A DNA stretch of 64,000 bases from Hyphomicrobiaceae bacterium (GTDB taxonomy: Bacteria; Pseudomonadota; Alphaproteobacteria; Rhizobiales; Hyphomicrobiaceae). The notes beneath the pieces were generated by a model that was not told where the DNA came from, did no database searches, and saw nothing but the letters and a program-made list of their open reading frames with translations. How positions within the stretch are numbered: position 1 is the stretch's first letter; each line of letters opens with the position of its first letter. The stretch is from assembly GCA_022844275.1 (NCBI GenBank), contig JALHMB010000004.1:372001-436000 (forward strand). The letters run 5' to 3'. The position numbers were made by a program, and so were the translations under genes. Positions 9,601 through 17,498 of the stretch are shown here, piece after piece.

Positions 9601-11715
9601 GTGCACAGATCCAGAACGCAGATAGCAACCGTCTACGCCCCCGGGGCCCTCTTCACCTATGAAGGCGGCATGGGCTGCTGTGTCTCGATTCCCTTGTCGG
9701 CCCCCGCGCGCGCACCGTCGGCGGCTGTCCAGAAGCAGCTTTTTGATCACCTTCAGGACTTTATCGAAAGCTGGTTCGATAGGGCCATGCGGGCCAGACC
9801 AGCCCCGACAATCCTGCCCCAACAATGCGTCGACAATGCTTTCCTGAATTACAAGAACGAGCCCGTCGCGGACCCCGGTCAGTTCGTCCTCTGCCAACCA
9901 AGCCGCATCGGTTTCGTTCCCGACCCGCTGGTCTTTGTGTGCAGTGAATGCGGCCTCCTTCAGGAGTTCGACAACACGAACGAGCTGAAACAGCGTTGGC
10001 CTCAGGTGGAGACGCGGAAAGATTGCACAAAGACCACATCAAAAAAGCATGAGTGGCGCCAGGTTGATGTGGTCTTCGCCCATTGGGCCGGCAACTATGC
10101 CGGTTTGAGCCCCTACCGAAACGTGATGGGTGCCAATGGCCGCGTGGACAAACTTAAGAAGTGCCCGAACTGCAATCACGATGAATACAGGCTCGTGACC
10201 AAGGGCTCGCCGTTTTTCAGCGATTGGCGTTTTCAGTGCACCAACTGCCTGTCTGCCAAAGAAGTTGTGCAGGCCGATCGCGAAACCCTTGAGCTCCTGA
10301 AACCCCGGATGGACGCAGGGGAGGGCAATCTCCCCAAAGAATGGAACATGTTGCCAGTTTCGTACCGCGCATCGTCCGTATTCTACGTGCAGAAGGACAA
10401 TTTCATTCTCTTCCGCGACAACGATGTTGTCTCCGTGTTGGCTGCTGGCCGACGCGATGACCTCATTGCGCGCCTTATGGATATTTACAACTTTCCTGGC
10501 ACGCCACTCGATCATCAAGAAGTTATTCGACAGCTTCGCGAGAACGGCCGCCTCGCGGAATGCTCCGAGTATGAAAGGCTCGTCCAGATACTGGATCTGA
10601 TCCCTGATGCGCTAAAGCCGGACCAGGAGAAGGCCCTCTCTGAGAAACGCGCCAAATACGAAGTCGACGGGCTGGTGGCGCGGCAGCAAACAGAATCTCC
10701 CCTGCTGCGCGCCCAGGTGGAGGCCAATCAGGACTGGGCACGGAAGTACAACCCGATACGCCTCAGCATCGAACACGCCTCTCTTCGTAGCGAGCAGGTG
10801 GAAAGACAGGGCTCGGATCCTACTCTGCCGGCCATTTCCGTGACCAATCCCGACGTTTGCAACATCGACAAGAACGATAGCCCCACACGCGATGTGTACT
10901 CCGCGTCTGTAACACAGAGGCTCGCACAGATTGGCCTCGACGAGCTCGTCCTTCTCCGCGGTCTCGAGATTTGCGAGTTCAGCTTCGGTTACTCGCGCGT
11001 CAGCTCGATACCTGCGACCGAGGTCAAGGAACGCCAGATGCCGGTCCGGCTCAAGGCGTTCAGTCACGCTGAGAGGAACAAGCGCCCGATCTACCTGCTT
11101 GAGCAAAAGAATGAGGGATTTTATCTAAGGCTCAATGAAGCGCGCGTTATCCAGTGGCTGCAGGCTAACGGCATCAACGATCAGCTGCCCCCCCGGGACG
11201 GTATGAAGCTTGGTGGTTTGCTCATAGAGCAATATATCGATTTCGGCCGCTTCCTTGAGCAGTACCGGGAACGGACAGCGGACAGTCGCGCGCTCCGAAC
11301 CATTCCAAGCTACGTCTTCATGCTCCTGCATACCATGGCCCACCACTTTGCCCATGCCGTCGTAGAGTTTTCCGGCCTGGACCACGGTTCCATCGGCGAG
11401 TACGTTTTTCCCGCGGATCTCGCGTTCCTTGTCTATCGCAAGGGCATGACCCCGGATCTGGGCAACCTCTCCGCGATGTGGCGCAACCACGGCATTACAG
11501 TCCTTGACCGCTTGCTGTGGGACCGGGCGCTCAAGTGCGACGCGGGCTCGCTTTGTGATCAACGCGGTGGTGCGTGCCCTGCCTGCATTATGGCGCCCGA
11601 CGTAGCATGCATCGCTTCCAACAATCTCCTTAGTCGCGCGGCCCTCAACGGTGGAGAGCCGCCGAGCTGGGACATCGACCGCACGCAGCTCGCAGGATTC
11701 TTCAGGCTTCCATAG
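9601..11715 (+). CDS. drmB: DISARM-like DUF1998 protein DrmB
   Basis: This 704-residue protein starts with GTG 9601, five bases after the drmA stop. Paired cysteines at CSECG, CPNC and CTNC (within residues 110-225) look like zinc-binding knuckles. The C-terminal DUF1998 region has HTMAHHFAHAVVEFSGLDHGSI and a cysteine-rich end (CDQRGGACPACIMAPDVAC), which is the signature of this family. DUF1998 proteins accompany or are fused to helicases, and DrmB pairs with DrmA in DISARM. Its C-terminal cysteines are typical of the family and may bind zinc. The downstream PLD gene starts five bases after its stop. Confidence 0.88.
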   Translation: MHRSRTQIATVYAPGALFTYEGGMGCCVSIPLSAPARAPSAAVQKQLFDHLQDFIESWFDRAMRARPAPTILPQQCVDNAFLNYKNEPVADPGQFVLCQPSRIGFVPDPLVFVCSECGLLQEFDNTNELKQRWPQVETRKDCTKTTSKKHEWRQVDVVFAHWAGNYAGLSPYRNVMGANGRVDKLKKCPNCNHDEYRLVTKGSPFFSDWRFQCTNCLSAKEVVQADRETLELLKPRMDAGEGNLPKEWNMLPVSYRASSVFYVQKDNFILFRDNDVVSVLAAGRRDDLIARLMDIYNFPGTPLDHQEVIRQLRENGRLAECSEYERLVQILDLIPDALKPDQEKALSEKRAKYEVDGLVARQQTESPLLRAQVEANQDWARKYNPIRLSIEHASLRSEQVERQGSDPTLPAISVTNPDVCNIDKNDSPTRDVYSASVTQRLAQIGLDELVLLRGLEICEFSFGYSRVSSIPATEVKERQMPVRLKAFSHAERNKRPIYLLEQKNEGFYLRLNEARVIQWLQANGINDQLPPRDGMKLGGLLIEQYIDFGRFLEQYRERTADSRALRTIPSYVFMLLHTMAHHFAHAVVEFSGLDHGSIGEYVFPADLAFLVYRKGMTPDLGNLSAMWRNHGITVLDRLLWDRALKCDAGSLCDQRGGACPACIMAPDVACIASNNLLSRAALNGGEPPSWDIDRTQLAGFFRLP

Positions 11716-11719
11716 TGCG

Positions 11720-12589
11720 ATGAAAATCGATCTGCCGGAAGAAGCGCTTCTTGATGCCGTGGCATTCGACCCGCGCGCGGCAGCTTTCATCCTTCAAGAA
11801 TTTGCCGCAGCGCAGGCCCCTGTGCTTCGCACAGGCCTTCTCGACGATATCTGCACCAAGGCATGCCTTCCCCCTCAGCACTACAGGAACCTGCTCGCAG
11901 CATTGACAGCAGCGGGCGCGTTAAGAAGACACCCGGAAGGTTTTAGTCTTGCGATCTCGCCGGAAGATGTCCGGCGTCATGCCGCGGTGCTGAGGGGCGC
12001 TGCCTATGCCAAGTACCGCCACAGGGATTCTAACCTGATTGAGATCACCCTCAGCCCTCCCGCGCATCCCTCAAGGCTTATGGAGCTTCTGCCAAAGAGT
12101 AACTTCTCATGGGCGGGGCTTTATCACACGACCGACAGCCTTGCTCAACTGGCTGGCGAGGCCGTGCGCCGTTTTGTGATCGCGAGCCCGTTTATCGACA
12201 AGGAGGGGCTTGACTGGGTAGAAAGCCTGTTTGCGGCGACCACAAAGCAGCCTGTTCAACGTACGCTCATCGTCCGTGGGGCGAAGGAAGCCGACGAGCT
12301 TAACCTGCAGGCGCGGGAGCGCGCTTTTCGGGAGCTAGGCGTTAGGATATTCCGGTACTATAGCGAACACGATCCGGCGGTTCGGCCGGCGGGATACGAG
12401 TCGTTTCACGCCAAGATTCTTCTCTCCGATGACGACAAAGCCTATGTCGGGTCATCGAATATGACTAGTGCTTCGCGCGACTACTCGATGGAATGCGGAG
12501 TCATCGTTCGCGGACCCGGTGCAAAGCCGGTCGCAGCGCTCGTCGATACGATTATTAGGATTTCTCAGCCGTGGAACCCAATTGGGTAA
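11720..12589 (+). CDS. drmC: PLD-family protein DrmC
   Basis: This protein has 289 residues from ATG 11720, five bases after the drmB stop. The C-terminal half has a single HKD motif, H230-x-K232-x4-D237, followed by GSSN at 244-247, as in the phospholipase D/Nuc nuclease superfamily. With one HKD per chain such proteins usually dimerise to build the active site. The N-terminal part (about residues 15-90) looks like a winged-helix-type domain. In DISARM, DrmC is the PLD component and is reported to be partly dispensable. It is the last gene of the operon. The relaxase gene converges on it 110 bases downstream; I see no strong terminator in between, only a weak GGCCTAAAGGCC. Confidence 0.87.
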   Translation: MKIDLPEEALLDAVAFDPRAAAFILQEFAAAQAPVLRTGLLDDICTKACLPPQHYRNLLAALTAAGALRRHPEGFSLAISPEDVRRHAAVLRGAAYAKYRHRDSNLIEITLSPPAHPSRLMELLPKSNFSWAGLYHTTDSLAQLAGEAVRRFVIASPFIDKEGLDWVESLFAATTKQPVQRTLIVRGAKEADELNLQARERAFRELGVRIFRYYSEHDPAVRPAGYESFHAKILLSDDDKAYVGSSNMTSASRDYSMECGVIVRGPGAKPVAALVDTIIRISQPWNPIG

Positions 12590-12699
12590 CTCTGGCCGAC
12601 GACCATTCGCGCATTGCGTTATTTTGGGCCTAAAGGCCGATATCATGTCCGATCCTCAGCCGGAAGTTTCGCTTTGCGCAGGTCGAGGCCTTAAACGCC

Positions 12700-14442
12700 C
12701 TAGGCCCGTCCTGGCAGGTCCCTTCCACGAGCGTGTGTCCAAGTCATGCGGCTGGGGCCGACGATGCCCGCGACGGCTTGGCCGCGGAAGGGCTCGAGCG
12801 CCGGCTGCCAAGGCGCCAAAGTGAAGGTGTCCTCGCGGCGGATGACCGCGATCTTGCCGGTCGGCGTCGTGATGGCGTGATCGTAGTTGCCGCTGATCCG
12901 AGCGCCGGGCGTGGCCGGTACAAAGGCGGCGTTGAGGCGCCGCGAAACATCGGCAGCGAGCCGCTGCGTCTCGGCCTGACGCAGCGCCTTCATTATGTCG
13001 GCGCGTGGCACGCGCTTGCCGTCCTGCGACTGCTCGATGAACTGCCGGCTAACGAGCCAGTCGGTGCGCGCCTTGAGGGCTCTGTCCGCCTCGGCGGTGA
13101 ACCCCGTCGTCCGGGTCTCCGGCTGCCATCTGGTCACGATGGCCTGATCCAACCAGGTCGGTCCCTCGTAGGTAGTCTGCCGTTCGAGATCGGTCGCGGA
13201 CAGAAGATGCAGGCGGGGCACCGATGATGGCTTCTCATTCAGGCCGCCACCGGCAAGGGCGACGATGTTGCCGCGTGTCGGCACGGCCTCTGCCTTGAGG
13301 CGGCCGAGATCGGCGTAGTGAACGCGCCCGTCGACGGCATCGATGATGACCCAGGTGCGGTCGGTGATCTCATCGACCATACCGACGCCGACCACCCTGC
13401 CGACGAGTGGTACCCTGCGCGGTCCGCGCTCGAACAGCGCCATGGCGGCCGCGCCGCGTTCGATGCCGGCCTCCTTCAAGGCGCGCTGCATCATCTTGAA
13501 CTTGTCGGCGCGGTCGCCGAGCTGCCGTAGCTTTCGCTCTGCGCTTGCATCGAGCGCCCACACGCCCTGCTGCCGTTCCTCGGCTAAGCCTAAGCGCTGC
13601 AATGTCCGCAAGCGCCCGATCTTGAGCGTCTGCTGCGTAGGGTCATTCTCCTCGTGGGCGGTGATGACCAGAATATTGTCCTTCACACGCGCCATGAGCT
13701 GACGGTCGAGGCGCGTCAGTCGCTCCTGGCCGACTTCATCGAAGAGCCTTTGCAGGCGCTCGAGCTGCGTCTCGGGACCGAGCTCCAGGGTCACCAATGC
13801 TTGGGCGCGGGCACGCACGCCATGCCCGATGTAGTCCCGTGCCATGACGAGATCGCCGCCCTTGTCGTCACGGCCGCGGATGACGACGTGGGTGTGCGGA
13901 TGGCCGGTATTGAAATGATCGACGGCCACCCAGTCGAGCTTGGTATCGAGATCGCGCTCCATCTGGCTGAGGAGATCGCGAATGAACGGCTTCGTGTCCG
14001 ACAGGCGCGCACTGTCCTCTGCGGAGACGATGAAACGGAACTGATGCGGGTCGTTCTCCGAGCGCTCCAGGAAGGCTTTGCCATCCACATCATCATGTTG
14101 CGCATCGTACAGGCGCCCCGCTTCTCCTTCACGGGTGACGCCGTCGCGCCGGATGTATTTGAGGTGCGCGCGCGCCGCGCCCATATCGCCGGCAGAGATG
14201 CGTGTGTAGCGCGCCTTGACGATGACGCGGCGACTGCCCGGTGCGATGAGCCCGGCAGCGGCGCGCACACCGGCACCCATCCCCCGTTTCGGCATCGCCG
14301 ATGTGATGTGGCGGCGCTGCCGCACGGCGCGTGCGCCGGCGCGGCCAGTCTCTCTGAGCATCTGCGTGTTAGTGCGCAGTTGCGCGTTGCTTGCGCTGTC
14401 GCGGATGCGTCCGAGCTTGGGTTTGAACTCGTCTTGAGCCAT
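12700..14442 (-). CDS. Conjugative relaxase with DUF3363 domain (VirD2/TraI type)
   Basis: I chose ATG 14442 (MAQDEFKPKLGR) as start; the frame is open to 14556 but GGGGA sits just upstream of 14442. The product has 580 residues. The N-terminal half is a relaxase: the histidine-rich motif III reads HFNTGHPHTHVVIRG at about residues 175-187, the metal-binding signature of strand-nicking relaxases. The C-terminal half is the DUF3363 domain. Such proteins cleave oriT and lead the strand into the recipient. No coupling protein or type IV secretion genes are in the window, so this is probably a mobilisable element or the edge of a broken ICE. The intergenic DNA upstream (14443-14937) is strongly structured and is the natural place for oriT. 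Confidence 0.9.
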   Translation of the reverse strand: MAQDEFKPKLGRIRDSASNAQLRTNTQMLRETGRAGARAVRQRRHITSAMPKRGMGAGVRAAAGLIAPGSRRVIVKARYTRISAGDMGAARAHLKYIRRDGVTREGEAGRLYDAQHDDVDGKAFLERSENDPHQFRFIVSAEDSARLSDTKPFIRDLLSQMERDLDTKLDWVAVDHFNTGHPHTHVVIRGRDDKGGDLVMARDYIGHGVRARAQALVTLELGPETQLERLQRLFDEVGQERLTRLDRQLMARVKDNILVITAHEENDPTQQTLKIGRLRTLQRLGLAEERQQGVWALDASAERKLRQLGDRADKFKMMQRALKEAGIERGAAAMALFERGPRRVPLVGRVVGVGMVDEITDRTWVIIDAVDGRVHYADLGRLKAEAVPTRGNIVALAGGGLNEKPSSVPRLHLLSATDLERQTTYEGPTWLDQAIVTRWQPETRTTGFTAEADRALKARTDWLVSRQFIEQSQDGKRVPRADIMKALRQAETQRLAADVSRRLNAAFVPATPGARISGNYDHAITTPTGKIAVIRREDTFTLAPWQPALEPFRGQAVAGIVGPSRMTWTHARGRDLPGRA

Positions 14443-14498
14443 GCTGATCCCCAACGATGAAACGTGTGGGGGAGATGCGGAGGAGGCTGCAAATTTAC

Positions 14499-14624
14499 AA
14501 GATGGAGTCGCAAGAAGTGCCAGTAGCACAAGGCTTATTTCACACGACGACTCCACGAGAAAAAATTTGGAGTCACGGGAGGCTTCATAACTTCAACGCG
14601 TTACCGCGCGAATGACTCCATCTT
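14499..14624. repeat. Symmetric array of four TGGAGTC/GACTCCA heptamers (oriT or regulatory candidate)
   Basis: The heptamer occurs four times: TGGAGTC at 14503-14509, GACTCCA at 14549-14555, TGGAGTC at 14568-14574 and GACTCCA at 14614-14620. The two head-to-head pairs each have a 46-base offset, and the outer and inner pairs share one centre (14561.5). The outer pair extends to 11 perfect bases (AAGATGGAGTC / GACTCCATCTT). The array is more AT-rich than its surroundings and lies 57-182 bases upstream of the relaxase start. Such symmetry suggests a binding site for a dimeric protein: relaxase accessory protein, repressor or nic-region factor. Confidence 0.7.
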
Positions 14625-14783
14625 TTTATCTAGATGTCCTCCCCAGCCATCTCAGACTGCACTTCCGCCCCGAAATCACGCCCGAAAGGACGCACTCGAG
14701 ATCACCATCCGCAACATCGTGGCAGCGTGTCGAGGTGCGCCAAAAAAGGAAAGACGGCAGCCCGAAAGCGCATCGAGGGCGTT

Positions 14784-14835
14784 GACGATGAGCGCGAGAC
14801 AAACGGGCTTCAGCCTGTTGCTCGCGCTCATCGTC
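14784..14835. repeat. 23-bp hairpin between relaxase and DUF736 genes (oriT candidate)
   Basis: GACGATGAGCGCGAG (14784-14798) is perfectly complementary to CTCGCGCTCATCGTC (14821-14835). The loop between them folds further: AACGGGCT (14802-14809) pairs with AGCCTGTT (14812-14819) with one G-T wobble. The whole is a near-continuous 23-bp hairpin. It has no T tract on either strand, so it is a poor terminator. Extended inverted repeats next to a relaxase gene are typical of oriT. A small in-frame + strand ORF crosses it but looks accidental. Confidence 0.65.
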
Positions 14836-14896
14836 GGCTGTGGCACAGGCGCCTGTCTGGGTGGGCGGGTGGGCCTCTTCGCGGAACGCGAAGGAG

Positions 14897-14922
14897 CCCT
14901 CGCGCCGGTGTCGGCGCGAGGG
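14897..14922 (-). terminator. Perfect 10-bp hairpin downstream of DUF736
   Basis: CCCTCGCGCC (14897-14906) and GGCGCGAGGG (14913-14922) form a perfect 10-bp stem with a 6-base loop, 16 bases past the DUF736 stop. There is no run of T after it, so it may be a weak terminator, an mRNA-stabilising hairpin or part of the structured oriT region. Confidence 0.45.
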
Positions 14923-14937
14923 CGTTGAGCCGGAGGC

Positions 14938-15258
14938 TCAATCCTGCGGCGTCCAGATCAGGGCGTAGGCGTTCGGATCGGACTGGCCGGAGGCTCGGCC
15001 GAGGTTGGCGTAGAGCGTCCTTCCGAGCTCAGGCGCCGAGATGGAGAGCGAGATGTACTCCTTGCCCGAGGTCTGGCCGATGCGCTGCCAGCCGGCGCCG
15101 ATCTCGATGCCTTGCGACATCACGCGGAAGTCCGGCTGGTTGTCGGAGAGCTTGTCGCCGACCGGCAGGATGGCGATCGACGCCCGGACGGAGAGGGTCT
15201 TGAGCTCGCCTTCGTAGCGGCCGTCGTCGCGCTTGGTGACGTATCCGATGGTAGCCAT
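14938..15258 (-). CDS. DUF736 family protein
   Basis: This 106-residue protein starts at ATG 15258 with a GAGGAA ribosome site 8 bases upstream. The N-terminus MATIGYVTKRDDGRYEGELK and the central GAGWQRIGQTSGKEYISLS are typical of DUF736, a small family found almost only in conjugative plasmids and ICEs of alphaproteobacteria, near relaxase genes. The molecular function is unknown. It reads in the same direction as the relaxase, with the oriT-like structures between them. A long inverted repeat begins 31 bases upstream of the start codon. Confidence 0.92.
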   Translation of the reverse strand: MATIGYVTKRDDGRYEGELKTLSVRASIAILPVGDKLSDNQPDFRVMSQGIEIGAGWQRIGQTSGKEYISLSISAPELGRTLYANLGRASGQSDPNAYALIWTPQD

Positions 15259-15289
15259 GGTGTCGTTCCTCACGTTGTCCCGGCGGAGA

Positions 15290-15463
15290 CCTATTCCCCG
15301 CCGGCGACGTGCAGATCGTGGCAGGCGGGAGCTGGTGGCACCCGTTGGAGCGGAGCGCCGCTCCGCGGAGACGGGCCGGAACGAAGTGGAGGACCCGCGC
15401 TTGCGCGGGTTGCCGCCGAGGCGACGCCTGTCACATCGTGCACAAAGCTGAGCGGGGAATAGG
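15290..15463. repeat. 174-bp imperfect inverted repeat upstream of DUF736 (possible ssDNA promoter)
   Basis: The outer arms CCTATTCCCCGC (15290-15301) and GCGGGGAATAGG (15452-15463) are perfectly complementary over 12 bases. After an internal loop the pairing resumes: the region from GTGCAGATCGTG to GCAGGCG on the left matches CGCCTGT to CACATCGTGCAC on the right, with small bulges. Inside are two more hairpins, CGGAGCG-C-CGCTCCG and ACCCGCGC-TT-GCGCGGGT. Arms of about 39 bases with nested hairpins are unusual. Placed just upstream of a leading-region-type gene, the element resembles the Frpo/ssi single-strand promoters of conjugative plasmids. Confidence 0.65.
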
Positions 15464-16204
15464 ACCCTCCACCGCGCCAGAGGAGCGGCGACCTGGTTGT
15501 CCGGTACGCCACCGGGCCGGACACGAGCGAAGCTGCGCGACTCACGCCTCGAGCTCCCGTCGAGTCGGTAACACGGCCGCGGAAGATGAGGCGCGATCAC
15601 CGTCGCTCCGGCGCGCGTCGATCGAGGACGCTGAGATTACGCCGGCGCGGTGAGGCCAGATCCGTATGTGCGACGCTCGTCTCCGAGGGCGAGAGCGTGC
15701 CACGGCGACCGCGGGAGGGATCGTCACGCGAATGCGCCGAGACGCCGTCTTCATCGGCGGCTCGGTCGAGCGGCTCTCGCAGCCGCGAGATAGAGCCCGG
15801 CCGTCCGAGATCCCAAGATCGAGGGCGGACCCGCCGCGACTTCTTCGCCGCTAAGTGAACGAGACTTGGGTATGGCGACGCTGCACCACTTGGCTTCCTC
15901 GCAGAGCTGATGTCGTTGCCTGCCGATCTGCGAATGGTACTGATTCCGTTCACCGATCACGAGCAGCCGGCTGCACATGTCGGCTGTCGCGGTCCCCACT
16001 TCGCAGGGCGCCACACAGCCGGTCATTTATCTTGAAACAGGAGCAGCAGTTGTGGGCGAATGCGACACTAAAACGACACTACGGACAGGGTGGATATGCT
16101 AGAAGGTGCGTCAATGCGTTCGGGCGAAAGACTGTGCGGCACGCACAGTCCTTTTCAACGCGGTGCGCTCGATGGTTGCGATTCAAATGTGCAAGGGCGG
16201 TTGC
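15464..16204. other. Gene-poor stretch
   Basis: I see no convincing gene here. Open frames on both strands are Arg-rich and look like shadows of high-GC DNA. A 7-bp inverted repeat (TGTCCGG 15498-15504, CCGGACA 15517-15523) is present. Confidence 0.6.
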
Positions 16205-16459
16205 TCACGAGGCATCGCCATCAAGAGCCTTCAAAAGTTGCCGCATGGCGGCGCTGGGCTCGAGGTCGAGCGCTCGCACAACGTCAATGAACTCAATCGC
16301 GCTGAGGCGCCGTTCTCCGCCTTCATATTTGGCGACAAAGGATTGCGGTTTGCCGAGGCGCGCGGCGACACTCGCCTGCGTCAGGCCGCGTTTCTCGCGA
16401 AGATCACGCAAGAGCTTGCGGAGCTTGATTTGGCGCGGCGAGCGCAGCGTGTCGCGCAT
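16205..16459 (-). CDS. XRE-family transcriptional regulator
   Basis: This 84-residue protein is essentially one helix-turn-helix domain: LRKLLRDLREKRGLTQASVAARLGKPQSFVAKYEGGERRLSAIEF spans residues 13-57 and has the classic TQASVA...QSFVAKYE recognition pattern of Cro/C1 (XRE) repressors. It is divergent from the gene at 16573, and two overlapping palindromes lie between them, which suggests that it represses itself and its neighbour. Similar small XRE proteins are common on rhizobial ICEs. Confidence 0.9.
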   Translation of the reverse strand: MRDTLRSPRQIKLRKLLRDLREKRGLTQASVAARLGKPQSFVAKYEGGERRLSAIEFIDVVRALDLEPSAAMRQLLKALDGDAS

Positions 16460-16496
16460 TGTTTGAAGCCGGGAGCACGATTGACGGCTTCACCGC

Positions 16497-16532
16497 ATAA
16501 TCCTGATCTCGGATTATCCCATTTTGGGATAA
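16497..16532. promoter_or_regulatory. Overlapping palindromic operators between divergent genes
   Basis: Two palindromes overlap: ATAATCC-N7-GGATTAT (16497-16517) and TTATCCCATTTTGGGATAA (16514-16532, an 8-bp arm either side of TTT). Both share the half-site core GGATTAT/TTATCC, as expected for two dimers of one repressor binding side by side. They sit 38 bases upstream of the XRE start (16459) and 41 upstream of ATG 16573. Confidence 0.7.
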
Positions 16533-16572
16533 CATCTGCGTGGTCGCTGGCCGACTGCGGGGAGTAGCAGAC

Positions 16573-17001
16573 ATGACCGGAGAGACAGCATCGCCATTTT
16601 TTGTGCGTGAGGACGGCGGAAGCCTAACTTTGCCGGCCGAGAACTACATTGCGGGTTATCGACTATCCGCAAGCGACGAACCCACCGTCAAAATCGCCTT
16701 GCCGTCCGAGGTCGTCGATATCGCTGTTCTATCGGGTGCTCGGCTGTCCGTCTGGCTGTCAGCATGTGATGGGAGACTGATTCTGGATGGAGAGGGCGTC
16801 GACAGCAAGGCCTTGGAAGCCGCCCTCGATGCCGGGCCCATGCGCGCTCAAACGCTTCTGACGTTGATCGACGCGTGTCTCGATCCGCATCATCTGGCTA
16901 ACGAGGAAGATCCCGTTGACGATCTCACCTCATTGCGTGCGCAGCTTGTCGAGGCGCTCGCCAAAGTCGATACCGCGTTGACGCGCCTGAAGGCCGGCTA
17001 G
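16573..17001 (+). CDS. Conserved hypothetical protein divergent from the XRE regulator
   Basis: I do not recognise the family. ATG 16573 is preceded by GGAG at 16561 and gives a 142-residue acidic protein without a signal peptide or membrane segment. The N-terminal half looks beta-rich (SLTLPAENYIAGYRLSA). The C-terminal 40 residues look helical (LTSLRAQLVEALAKVDTALTRL) and could form a short coiled coil. Its stop overlaps the convergent traF stop in a shared CTAG. The position opposite an XRE regulator with palindromic operators suggests that it is controlled by that repressor. Confidence 0.75.
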   Translation: MTGETASPFFVREDGGSLTLPAENYIAGYRLSASDEPTVKIALPSEVVDIAVLSGARLSVWLSACDGRLILDGEGVDSKALEAALDAGPMRAQTLLTLIDACLDPHHLANEEDPVDDLTSLRAQLVEALAKVDTALTRLKAG

Positions 17002-17498
17002 CGTGTCCAGATGGGTACGGCTGTTCCCAACACGTGCCGCAAATGGATGTGCCCGATATAGCGACTGTCGAAGCTGCCTCGCGCGTTCGAAATCACAAAG
17101 ATCTCGGAGGGCGTCAAGCGGTGACATCCGTCCCAGTGCGGCAGGGGGCGTTGTCGCATATCCAATCCATCGGCCAAGGCGAGTGGCCTCCCGTCGATAC
17201 TCACGGCTAGGCCGTATCGGCAGACTGTATCGCCGGAGCCTGCCACAACTGGCTTTATGAGCCGAGAGCGCGCTGGCAGGTAACCGCGCGCGACCGCAAC
17301 CGCACTTGTCGCTTCAGGCAGACTGATGATCGCGAGGTCGCCTTTCGCCGGTATTCGGCTTGTCAGCATGTACAAGCCGGTCGGAACGCTCGGAGTGGCG
17401 TTCCAGTACAGTTTGGGGACACTTTGCTTGGGCAAGGTCAAAGCTACTAACGCGATGACGGCTGCGCCTATTGTGAGCAGGCTGCGGATTTCCAACAT
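16998..17498 (-). CDS. traF: TraF-like conjugative signal peptidase (S26 family)
   Basis: Starting at ATG 17498 (MLEIRSLLTIGAAVIALVAL) the product has 166 residues: one N-terminal membrane anchor, then a periplasmic S26 peptidase domain. The catalytic serine is expected in the NATPSVPTGLYML segment (residues 30-42) and the lysine in the YLPARSRLIKPVVAGSGDTVC segment. The later FVISNARGSFDSRYIGHI matches the usual box near the end. TraF peptidases mature and cyclise TrbC-type pilin. No pilus genes are in the window, so the gene is an orphan of a conjugation module. An upstream extension to 17690 is open but overlaps the HTH gene. Confidence 0.85.
   Translation of the reverse strand: MLEIRSLLTIGAAVIALVALTLPKQSVPKLYWNATPSVPTGLYMLTSRIPAKGDLAIISLPEATSAVAVARGYLPARSRLIKPVVAGSGDTVCRYGLAVSIDGRPLALADGLDMRQRPLPHWDGCHRLTPSEIFVISNARGSFDSRYIGHIHLRHVLGTAVPIWTR

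Noticed and set aside
13654-14460. 268-codon plus-strand frame across the relaxase gene
   Set aside because: Antisense to the relaxase, whose motifs are clear on the other strand.
14788-14928. Small plus-strand ORF with a hydrophobic start near the relaxase
   Set aside because: It is formed by the 23-bp hairpin and the next inverted repeat; the structure explains the sequence better than a gene.
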